Shown piece after piece: positions 1 to 5,833 of a DNA stretch of 6,718 bases. This DNA comes from an uncultured Rikenellaceae bacterium. Its GTDB lineage: Bacteria > Bacteroidota > Bacteroidia > Bacteroidales > Rikenellaceae. The stretch spans positions 1-6,718 of the forward strand of contig CAMTOL010000130.1 of the NCBI GenBank assembly GCA_947074135.1, read 5' to 3'. The notes under the pieces are model-generated. The model was given only the letters and a program-made list of their open reading frames with translations, was not told the origin of the DNA and did no database searches. A program made the translations under genes and the position numbers. Position 1 is the first letter of the stretch. The number at the start of each line of letters is the position of its first letter.

Positions 1-243
1 ATTATCGCCAACTTCGATATTATATCCATAAGCACACCAAAAGTTAGGTTCGATTAGTATATTTTGAGTCGATTTACCTAGAATCTCACCTAGGAGTTTT
101 CTTTTTTCGTTTAGATTTGTGGGGTGGAGTTGATTGTATTCAAAGCATTTAATCTTACAGGCTTGTCGCTCGTTTATAAGCTCTAAATCGTTATTTGCGT
201 CATATAATTCACCTAAGAGCATTTTTTCTTTTTCTGTTTTCAT
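1..243 (-). CDS. Sugar O-acetyltransferase (maltose/galactoside acetyltransferase family), N-terminal part
   Basis: This is an 81-codon open frame starting with ATG at 243 and running off the left edge, so the 3' part is missing. The translation begins MKTEKEKMLLGELYDANNDL and continues through CFEYNQLHP to IEPNFWCAYGYNIEVGDN. This is the classic start of the Maa/LacA/NodL family: an N-terminal Mac domain (about residues 4-56, with the GELYDAND-like and CFEYNQL motifs), followed by the IEPPFWCDYGYNI-like lead-in to the left-handed beta-helix of hexapeptide repeats. Enzymes of this family transfer acetyl from acetyl-CoA to a sugar hydroxyl and act as cytosolic trimers. The catalytic His lies in the missing part, so activity and substrate (maltose, glucose, galactoside or another sugar) cannot be judged. 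A TACCTTTG box 23 nt upstream supports this start. The family assignment is firm; the exact substrate is unknown. Confidence 0.9.
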   Translation of the reverse strand, partial: MKTEKEKMLLGELYDANNDLELINERQACKIKCFEYNQLHPTNLNEKRKLLGEILGKSTQNILIEPNFWCAYGYNIEVGDN

Positions 244-266
244 TGAACAGTGGTATTAAATTTTCA

Positions 267-274
267 CAAAGGTA
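267..274 (-). promoter_or_regulatory. Bacteroidota -7 promoter box of the acetyltransferase gene
   Basis: On the minus strand the box reads TACCTTTG, a full match to TAnnTTTG, and ends 23 nt before the ATG at 243. The expected -33 position 19 bp further upstream (about 294-297) reads only GTTT, a weak match. The implied transcript would have a short, A/T-rich leader without a Shine-Dalgarno sequence, as is common in this phylum. Confidence 0.55.
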
Positions 275-383
275 AAAGAATTACACTTTTAGAAAACCTC
301 CACTTGAAATTAAAATTGCATTTATTGCTAAATTATCTAAATAACCGAGCGAAATAGTAGGAGTAGAACAGTAATTTGCTCAT

Positions 384-449
384 TGTGGTATTATAACAAT
401 TATTGTGATTTAATTCAGTGGAAATACGTTAAATTCACAATAAACCACA
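384..449. repeat. Imperfect intergenic inverted repeat (hairpin)
   Basis: Positions 400-413 (TTATTGTGATTTAA) pair with 429-443 (TTAAATTCACAATAA) over 14 base pairs with a single bulged T at 434 and a 15-nt loop. An outer TGTGGT/ACCACA pair (384-389 with 444-449) extends it after an unpaired stretch on the left side. It lies more than 100 bp upstream of the acetyltransferase promoter box and about 270 bp beyond the regulator's stop codon. A role as secondary terminator, protein-binding site or structured RNA element is possible; the AT-rich background lowers its weight. Confidence 0.4.
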
Positions 450-538
450 TTAACACTCCACGTTATTTAACATAATATATATTATAAGATATGGTATATG
501 TAAATAAAATAGACTCGTAATCATTTGGAAATACGTTA
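419..538. repeat. Direct repeat of TGGAAATACGTTA, two copies
   Basis: The 13-mer TGGAAATACGTTA occurs identically at 419-431 and 526-538, 107 bp apart. A related ACGTTATTTA string at 460-469 matches 533-542, the right-hand copy plus its flank, so three ACGTTA cores occur within 120 bp. The first copy falls mostly in the loop of the hairpin at 384-449. No gene overlaps either copy. They may be binding sites or remnants of a local duplication. Confidence 0.45.
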
Positions 539-666
539 TTTAGAAACAGAATTAAGGAATCTAACAAAACTCTATCTAATGCAGTATCCATATAAACGCA
601 CACAATAAGTATTAAAAATATATAACAGATTTTTCACATTTACTTTAATACAAATCATAAGTAGAA

Positions 667-708
667 ACAACTATAACACTAACAACTAAATATATTGGTT
701 ATAGTTGT
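667..708 (-). terminator. Terminator-like inverted repeat after the XRE regulator gene
   Basis: Perfect 11-bp arms, ACAACTATAAC at 667-677 and GTTATAGTTGT at 698-708, flank a 20-nt loop. The structure starts 10 bp beyond the regulator's stop codon (719-721), which is the position expected for a terminator on the minus strand. The stem is AT-rich and is followed by TTTCTAC rather than a long T run, so it is not a textbook intrinsic terminator. A regulatory binding site is the alternative. Confidence 0.5.
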
Positions 709-718
709 CAAAATGATT

Positions 719-1324
719 CTATTTGTTAAATAATTCAAATGTGCCATCATTATAGAGAAGCAAAACTTGATTTACCGCTGATTTTGACGGTATCGAATTG
801 GGTACTTTCGACAATGGCTTAACAAAAGTGTCAGGCGCTATGTTAATAGCCTCGCTATCCATTCTCTTTACATCATCACTTGCAAACTCACTATCACTAA
901 CTGTTTTTACAGATTGGTCGTTCTCTTCACGACTAACCTCTACCTCGCTATTTTGGGTTTGAATATTAGCTGTAGTTACATTTGTAAATGCAGTATAACT
1001 ACTTTGATTATCATCATTTTGTACATAGTTATCAGTGGTTAGAAATTGGCTTTGTAAACTATCTACATCTGAGTTGCTTTTATCATCTTTATCTGCCGTT
1101 TGAGTCGAATTTGAGTCAAGATACATCTCCCCAATGCCATTGATAATCCAATGAGGATTTAGGTTTGGAAACATCATTAAAAGCTTTGAAATAAAATCAA
1201 AATTTGGATTATTTCTCCCTGATAATAAATGAGATATACTTGATGGTTGCACTGATAATATCTCTGCAAACTTTGCCGAAGTTAAACCTTCTGACCTCAT
1301 AAATTGTTCTAATCTTTTATTCAT
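719..1324 (-). CDS. XRE-family helix-turn-helix DNA-binding protein with long low-complexity tail
   Basis: This 201-residue protein opens with a Cro/C1-type HTH (about residues 3-68): a scaffold helix LTSAKFAEIL, the recognition helix in QPSSISHLLSGRNNP, and the closing LNPHWIINGIGEMYL. The last motif is typical of Bacteroidota XRE repressors, where it reads roughly NPxWLLxGxGxM. No S24/LexA-like peptidase domain follows. Instead, residues about 71-185 are rich in Ser, Asn, Asp, Gln and Thr and look disordered, ending in a short ordered-looking tail VLLLYNDGTFELF (about 187-199). Tails of this kind (hydrophobic run, then DGTF) recur in Bacteroidota XRE proteins, possibly as a dimerisation or partner segment; that role is inferred. 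The ATG at 1324 is supported by a TTTTG-N19-TACTTTTG promoter. The gene is divergent from the GT39 gene and may regulate itself through the dyad at 1445-1469. It is probably cytosolic; its targets are unknown. Confidence 0.88.
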   Translation of the reverse strand: MNKRLEQFMRSEGLTSAKFAEILSVQPSSISHLLSGRNNPNFDFISKLLMMFPNLNPHWIINGIGEMYLDSNSTQTADKDDKSNSDVDSLQSQFLTTDNYVQNDDNQSSYTAFTNVTTANIQTQNSEVEVSREENDQSVKTVSDSEFASDDVKRMDSEAINIAPDTFVKPLSKVPNSIPSKSAVNQVLLLYNDGTFELFNK

Positions 1325-1346
1325 AATTACAGATATAATTTATTTA

Positions 1347-1378
1347 CAAAAGTAATAATTATATTTTATCAATCAAAA
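1347..1378 (-). promoter_or_regulatory. Bacteroidota-type promoter of the XRE regulator
   Basis: On the minus strand TTTTG (1378-1374), a 19-nt spacer and TACTTTTG (1354-1347) match the Bacteroidota consensus TTTG-N19-TAnnTTTG with correct spacing. The -7 box ends 22 nt before the ATG, giving a leader of roughly 16-19 nt. The -33 region also contains an overlapping TAATTTTG (1381-1374), but no TTG lies at the right distance above it, so I read it as the -33 element. Confidence 0.7.
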
Positions 1379-1402
1379 TTAAATTTACTCATTAAAAATT
1401 AT

Positions 1403-1608
1403 ACTATAATTTTTTATATAAACTATCACTTTAGCTATAATGTATATTAACTTGATTATCAAGTTAATAAGATACTGTGTATCATCTATTATTACTGTTT
1501 AAGTGCAATATTGGACTATTGACATCAATGTATTATATAAATTAATGGTTTATATAACAATTTATAATGCACTAGAAATCAATTGACTATAATATTTTAT
1601 ATAAACCA
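1403..1608. repeat. Family of TTATATAAA boxes in the divergent intergenic region
   Basis: The box TTATATAAA occurs on the plus strand at 1414-1422, 1533-1541 and 1597-1605 and in inverted orientation at 1549-1557. The first and third plus-strand copies sit in longer 23-mers, 1403-1425 and 1586-1608, which match at 21 of 23 positions. The copies at 1533-1541 and 1549-1557 form a 9-bp-arm hairpin with a 7-nt loop. The copy at 1546-1557 (TGGTTTATATAA) is also a perfect 12-bp inverted match to 1597-1608. They lie between two divergent promoters, which suggests protein-binding sites, but low-complexity AT sequence makes chance matches more likely. Confidence 0.45.
1445..1483. promoter_or_regulatory. 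Operator-like perfect dyad with adjacent smaller dyad
   Basis: Positions 1445-1456 (TATTAACTTGAT) are the exact reverse complement of 1458-1469 (ATCAAGTTAATA) around a single central T, a perfect 25-bp dyad. One base later, GATAC-TGT-GTATC (1471-1483) forms a second small dyad. They lie about 67 bp upstream of the -33 box of the XRE gene and about 210 bp upstream of the -7 box of the GT39 gene. The short centre suits a dimeric HTH protein better than an RNA hairpin, so the adjacent XRE protein is the first candidate ligand. That assignment is inference. Confidence 0.5.
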
Positions 1609-1690
1609 ACTGATATATGTGTAATTATATTTACAAACCTTGTTATTACAGTTGTAACTACTGCTCTATTCTTTATTTGCTATTTTTTAT

Positions 1691-1698
1691 TACCTTTG
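1691..1698 (+). promoter_or_regulatory. Bacteroidota -7 promoter box of the GT39 gene
   Basis: TACCTTTG matches TAnnTTTG in full and ends 18 nt before the ATG at 1717, giving a very short leader. It is identical to the box of the acetyltransferase gene. No good TTTG lies at 19-21 bp upstream (the region near 1668-1671 reads ATTC), so the -33 element is weak or an activator is needed. The box helps fix 1717 as the start codon. Confidence 0.55.
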
Positions 1699-1716
1699 TA
1701 TTAAAATTTACTACAG

Positions 1717-3303
1717 ATGCGACTACTCTACTACTCCAAAAAATCACACATCATACTCTTTACGATAATTATTATTTCAACTATTTTCAGAATTATCGCT
1801 GCTGAAACTGTTGAACTTGGGAATGATGAAGTATATTATCGGATCTTTGCTCTATTTCCACAATTAAGTTATTACGATCACCCACCTCTACTTTCGTTAA
1901 TTATCAGGTTAACAACTTTGGGAAGTGAGCAACCTATTGAATTGCTAGTCAGATTGTCTTCAATAATAATTGGTGCTGTAAATACCTACTTGATTTTCGC
2001 TATTGCCCAAAATCGTATATTCGGAGCTAAGTCCGAAGAAAAATCAAATACGCAAATATCGCAGAGTGAGAGAAGAGGACTTTTTGCTGCACTTATTTAC
2101 TCTGGTTCTATCTACGCTTCGGTAATTGTCGGTACGTTTATAATGCCCGATACCCCATTGTCACTATTTTGGTTGCTCTCTCTCTTACTCTTTGTACAGA
2201 TTCTGCCAAAACAGAGTAACTTCTCTCACTCGAAGATGTTAATGGCAGGAGTTATGATAGGATTTGCAATGCTTTCAAAATATACTGGTGCTTATCTTTG
2301 GGGAGCTACTGGATTGTATATACTGTTATTTAACAGAGAGTTACTTAAAAAATGGTCACTATACGTTGCTCCTATAATTAGTATTGTGGTTTTTTTGCCT
2401 GTCATTATCTGGAATGCACAGAATGAGTTTATTAGCTTCACTTTTCATTCTGGACGTGTAGTAGCAGAAGGTTCGATTGAGTGGTTATATTTTGGTAGAG
2501 AGCTAATAGGTGGTTTGCTATATAACAATCCAATTAATTACATCTTAATTATCACATCTTTAGTTGTTTACGGGATACAGAAACGTAATTATATTTCATC
2601 AGATGCACTACGATTAATGCTTTGTTTCTCGTTACCAATGATTTTTTTGTTTCTTCTCATTTCGCTCACTCGCGAAACTCTACCACATTGGGCGGCTCCG
2701 GGATATTTTGCGTTGATTATTGTTGCTGCAACTTATTTGTCTTCAATTGATTACCATAAAGCAAAGATTTGGGTAACGACTTCAGTAAGTTTAATTGTGT
2801 TGACACTTTTACTAGGCATTGTACAGATAAACACTGGTGTATTGATGGGCGCAAATTCCGAACAAGAGTCAACGGAACTTGGTCGAGATGATGTGACGCT
2901 CGATATGTATGGTTGGCGCAAATTTGGCAAGGAGTTTTCTGCTGTTTATCAGAATGATATTGATAACAACATAATGCCTTGCGGTGCGGATATTTACAGT
3001 TCGGTTTGGTTCGAGGCTGCTCATTTAGATTGTTATGTAGCTTTGCCAAACTCATTGAAACTAAAGACAATAGCTTCAGTCGATAATTCTCATCTTTACG
3101 ATTGGATAACTCAATGGCGAGGAGGTATTGATCTATCTAAGAGTGCTTATTTTATTGTTTCGAGTCGTTATTTTCGACCAGAATCACAGATTTTTGTCGA
3201 ACTTGGTATAACAGAAAACACTCCCTGTGATACGATAACCATTAATCGTGGCACAGAGAGTGTTGTTAACTTCTTTATTTACAGGATAAATCCTCTAAAA
3301 TAA
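1717..3303 (+). CDS. GT39/PMT_2-family (ArnT-like) membrane glycosyltransferase
   Basis: This 528-residue polytopic protein has about eleven hydrophobic segments (for example 11-29, 75-97, 123-141, 146-163, 190-207, 215-232, 273-286, 300-317, 325-343 and 351-371) and a soluble C-terminal part from about 380. Family hallmarks are visible. The first outer loop carries acidic GNDEVYY (residues 35-41, the D/E pair expected at the catalytic site) followed by YYDHPPLLSL. Later come MPDTPLSLFW, SKYTGAYL, VIIWNAQNEFISFTFH, and PHWAAPGYFAL near the end of the membrane domain. The tail carries a DMYGWRKFGKEF motif. Such enzymes move a sugar from a polyprenyl-phosphate carrier to lipid, protein or glycan on the outer face of the cytoplasmic membrane. 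Donor and acceptor cannot be read here, so lipid A modification as in ArnT is only one option. Length is normal for the family. A TACCTTTG box 18 nt upstream supports the start. It converges on pheT with a 1-bp gap. Confidence 0.87.
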   Translation: MRLLYYSKKSHIILFTIIIISTIFRIIAAETVELGNDEVYYRIFALFPQLSYYDHPPLLSLIIRLTTLGSEQPIELLVRLSSIIIGAVNTYLIFAIAQNRIFGAKSEEKSNTQISQSERRGLFAALIYSGSIYASVIVGTFIMPDTPLSLFWLLSLLLFVQILPKQSNFSHSKMLMAGVMIGFAMLSKYTGAYLWGATGLYILLFNRELLKKWSLYVAPIISIVVFLPVIIWNAQNEFISFTFHSGRVVAEGSIEWLYFGRELIGGLLYNNPINYILIITSLVVYGIQKRNYISSDALRLMLCFSLPMIFLFLLISLTRETLPHWAAPGYFALIIVAATYLSSIDYHKAKIWVTTSVSLIVLTLLLGIVQINTGVLMGANSEQESTELGRDDVTLDMYGWRKFGKEFSAVYQNDIDNNIMPCGADIYSSVWFEAAHLDCYVALPNSLKLKTIASVDNSHLYDWITQWRGGIDLSKSAYFIVSSRYFRPESQIFVELGITENTPCDTITINRGTESVVNFFIYRINPLK

Positions 3304-3304
3304 T

Positions 3305-5773
3305 TTATGAACGGACTTCAGCTCCGAGATTTGAGAGTGCAGTCGAAATATTTGTCATAGCACGTTCTATATCTTTGTCTGTCAGAGTTTTAGTCGTATC
3401 TTCTAGAATAAAACTTAGTGCATAAGATTTCTTCCCTTTAGGAAGTTTATCACCTTGATAAACGTCGAAAATAGAAACTTGCTTTAATAATTTTTTCTCT
3501 GCTTTAACAGCTGCTTCACGAAGTGTTGCAAACGATGTTTCGGTTGAAACAAGCAGAGCTAGGTCACGTTTAACTGGTTGGAATTTAGTAAGTTCAGTTA
3601 CTTTTACTTTCACCGAACTAACTAATTTTGCCAATTTTTCGACGTTAATCTCAGCATAATATACTGTTTGAACTGGTTTGACTTCGAGTTTTGCAACCAA
3701 TTGAGGTTTTACTTCCCCGATTGAAAACAACTCGCCACCTCTAATTGTATAAGTTGCTGAGTTTGGAGTAAAAATATCCTGAGAAGCACCCTCAGTCAGA
3801 GTTCCTTCATAGAAATTAAGTCCAAAACGCTCAAAGATAGCCTCAATGGCAGCTTTTAGGTCGAAGAACGATGTAGCTTTTACGCCATTGTTCCACGTTT
3901 TAACTCCATTATCTCCAGTAATTGCAATGCCAATACGTTGTGATTGAGTGTATTTAACTAACTGAGATTCGCCTTGCGCCTTGTCGTTAAAGAAGTAGCA
4001 GTTTCCAACTTCGAACATCTTTAATGAGTTACGTTTACGAGCAGCATTTAGAGATATAGCTTCTAACGCATTAAAAAGCAGCGTTTGACGCATAACTGAA
4101 AGCTCTGAACTTAAAGGGTTTAGAATTTTAACCGAACGTTCGATTGGATAATCTGTTAGTCCTTCGTAATAGGTTGCTTTGGTCAGCGAATTGCTCATAA
4201 TTTCAGTAAAGCCGCACGAAACCATCATATCTGAAATTGTGCAAACAAGTTTGTCGGTTGTTGGGCGATTACCTACCGTTAGTACATTTTTGATAAATGG
4301 TGGATTTTCGATGTTATTGAAACCAAAAAGACGTAATATCTCCTCTGCTATATCAGCTTCACGCTGTATATCAACACGATATGGAGGTATTTCAATACTA
4401 AATTCGCTACCATTCTCCTCGTTTATCTTAATCTCTAACGAGGTTAGAATTGTTCGTATAGTTTGAACTGGTATCTCTTTGCCAATAAGCGAATTAATAC
4501 GTTCTAAGTTAATCTTAAACTTGAAGTTATCAATTTTATTAGGGTATATATCAACAACTTGACTAGTAACTTTACCTCCAGCCAACTCCTCTATAAGCAT
4601 CGCACAGCGTTTTAGAGCGTATGGCAACATATTTGGGTCAGCACCTCGTTCGTAACGCCAAGAGCTATCAGTCGAAAGACCGTGACGTTTAGCTGAGCGG
4701 CGAATAAAAGCTGGATTAAAGTATGCAGATTCAATAAAAACCGAAGTTGTCGAGTCACTAACTCCCGATTCTTCGCCACCAAAAACTCCAGCCAAACACA
4801 TCTCGCTCTGAGAATTACAAATCATTAAGTCGTCGGCAGCTAGTGTGCGTTCAACTCCATCAAGTGTTTTGAATTTTGTGCCCTCCTTAGCTGTACGAAC
4901 AACAATTGTTTCATCTTTAACTTTTGCCAAATCAAAGGCGTGAAGTGGCTGACCGCACTCGTGAAGAATAAAGTTTGTTATATCGACAACGTTATTTTTA
5001 GGGTTAATACCAATTGCACGAAGATATTTTTGCAACCATTCTGGAGATAGAGCAACTTTGATGTCGCGCATCACAACGCCCATATATCGAGGAGCAGCTT
5101 CACTGTTTTCCACCCTTACCTCAACCTTGTCACTACCCTCTTTGAACTCTGATACTGAAGGAAGTATAGCTTTTACCTCAACTTCATTTTTAAGCGTTAA
5201 CGAAGCTGCTAAGTCACGGGCTACGCCATAGTGCGAAGCTGCATCAACCCGGTTTGGGGTAAGACCTACTTCAAATATTGTTTCAGCTTCAAGATTAAAT
5301 ACTGTTGCTGCTTCAGTTCCTGCTTCAAACTTATCTTCCAGCACAATAATACCGTCGTGCGACTCACCCACTCCAATCTCATCTTCTGCACAAATCATAC
5401 CCAATGACTCAATACCTCTGATTTTCGATTTTTTAATAGCAAAAGGTTCTTCTGCTCCAGATGGGTATAATTTAGCCCCAACAGTAGCAACCACAACAGT
5501 TTGACCAGCAGCTACATTAGGCGCTCCACAAACAATTTGCAATGGAGTTTCTCCTCCAACATCAACTGTCGTAACTCTGAGTTTATCGGCATCTGGATGC
5601 TTCTCGCAAGAGATTACCTTGCCAACAACTAATCCAGCAAGTCCACCACGAATAGCCTCTACTGTTTCAATACTTTCAATTTCAAGTCCTGCCGAAGTAA
5701 GCAATTCAGCCGCCTCTTGGGCTGAAATATCTGTTTTAATGTAATCTTTGAGCCAACTGTATGAGATAGTCAT
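3305..5773 (-). CDS. pheT: Phenylalanine--tRNA ligase beta subunit
   Basis: This is the full-length 822-residue beta chain of the cytosolic alpha2-beta2 phenylalanyl-tRNA synthetase, which charges tRNA-Phe. The start MTISYSWLKDYI is the usual one. Domains in order: an N-terminal segment; the OB-fold tRNA-binding domain (about 46-150: VVGKVISCEKHPDADKLRV, IVCGAPNV, SKIRGIESLGMICAEDEIG); the B3/B4 editing domain (about 215-385, with NVVDITNFIL, GQPLHAFD, GVFGGEESGVS and RYERGADP); B5 (about 415-485, ending EADIAEEILRLFGFNNI); a synthetase-like core (about 500-715, with MSNSL, LNPLSSELSVMR and FEVG); and the C-terminal FDX-ACB anticodon-binding domain (about 729-821, KFQPVKRDLAL to the end). No key domain is broken. 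The alpha subunit gene pheS is not next to it here; separate pheS and pheT loci are known in this phylum. The ATG is preceded by an A-rich stretch, not a Shine-Dalgarno sequence. The thioredoxin-like gene ends 57 bp upstream. Confidence 0.97.
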   Translation of the reverse strand: MTISYSWLKDYIKTDISAQEAAELLTSAGLEIESIETVEAIRGGLAGLVVGKVISCEKHPDADKLRVTTVDVGGETPLQIVCGAPNVAAGQTVVVATVGAKLYPSGAEEPFAIKKSKIRGIESLGMICAEDEIGVGESHDGIIVLEDKFEAGTEAATVFNLEAETIFEVGLTPNRVDAASHYGVARDLAASLTLKNEVEVKAILPSVSEFKEGSDKVEVRVENSEAAPRYMGVVMRDIKVALSPEWLQKYLRAIGINPKNNVVDITNFILHECGQPLHAFDLAKVKDETIVVRTAKEGTKFKTLDGVERTLAADDLMICNSQSEMCLAGVFGGEESGVSDSTTSVFIESAYFNPAFIRRSAKRHGLSTDSSWRYERGADPNMLPYALKRCAMLIEELAGGKVTSQVVDIYPNKIDNFKFKINLERINSLIGKEIPVQTIRTILTSLEIKINEENGSEFSIEIPPYRVDIQREADIAEEILRLFGFNNIENPPFIKNVLTVGNRPTTDKLVCTISDMMVSCGFTEIMSNSLTKATYYEGLTDYPIERSVKILNPLSSELSVMRQTLLFNALEAISLNAARKRNSLKMFEVGNCYFFNDKAQGESQLVKYTQSQRIGIAITGDNGVKTWNNGVKATSFFDLKAAIEAIFERFGLNFYEGTLTEGASQDIFTPNSATYTIRGGELFSIGEVKPQLVAKLEVKPVQTVYYAEINVEKLAKLVSSVKVKVTELTKFQPVKRDLALLVSTETSFATLREAAVKAEKKLLKQVSIFDVYQGDKLPKGKKSYALSFILEDTTKTLTDKDIERAMTNISTALSNLGAEVRS

Positions 5774-5825
5774 AATTTTGTGAGTGTAATATGATTTTAG
5801 TTTTACGTATTTATCTTCCGAAGCA

Positions 5826-5833
5826 CAAATTTA
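5826..5833 (-). promoter_or_regulatory. Candidate private -7 box of pheT, overlapping the upstream stop codon
   Basis: On the minus strand TAAATTTG matches TAnnTTTG, and its first three bases are the TAA stop codon of the upstream thioredoxin-like gene. It ends 52 nt before the pheT ATG. The nearest TTG upstream (5859-5857) leaves a 23-nt spacer, longer than the usual 19-21. If real, pheT can be transcribed independently of the gene before it; otherwise the two share a transcript. Confidence 0.35.

Larger units (their letters stand above)
244..718. other. Non-coding AT-rich gap between two minus-strand genes
   Basis: This 475-bp gap separates the 3' end of the XRE regulator gene from the 5' end of the acetyltransferase gene. 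I found no open frame of useful length on either strand and no tRNA-like or other RNA structure I recognise. It contains the acetyltransferase promoter box near its left end, an imperfect hairpin at 384-449, a duplicated 13-mer (419-431 and 526-538), a 14-bp AT-only palindrome at 472-485, and a terminator-like inverted repeat at 667-708. The length and AT-richness suggest either a long regulatory region or degraded former sequence; I cannot tell which. Confidence 0.6.

Noticed and set aside
472..485. 14-bp palindrome ATAATATATATTAT
   Set aside because: It consists only of A and T in an AT-rich gap, so it is expected by chance.
1646..1657. Small dyad TTACA-GT-TGTAA upstream of the GT39 -7 box
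   Set aside because: The 5-bp arms are too short to separate from chance in this composition, although the position would suit an operator.
1617..1805. 62-codon plus-strand frame overlapping the start of the GT39 gene
   Set aside because: It is rich in Tyr, Cys, Phe and Leu from AT-rich sequence, has no recognisable domain, spans the GT39 promoter box and overlaps its first codons in another frame.
2717..3070. 117-codon minus-strand frame inside the GT39 gene
   Set aside because: It is an antisense shadow of a well-supported coding frame, with no family resemblance and no promoter box.
4179..4466. 95-codon plus-strand frame inside pheT
   Set aside because: It lies antisense to the conserved core of pheT and has no recognisable motif.
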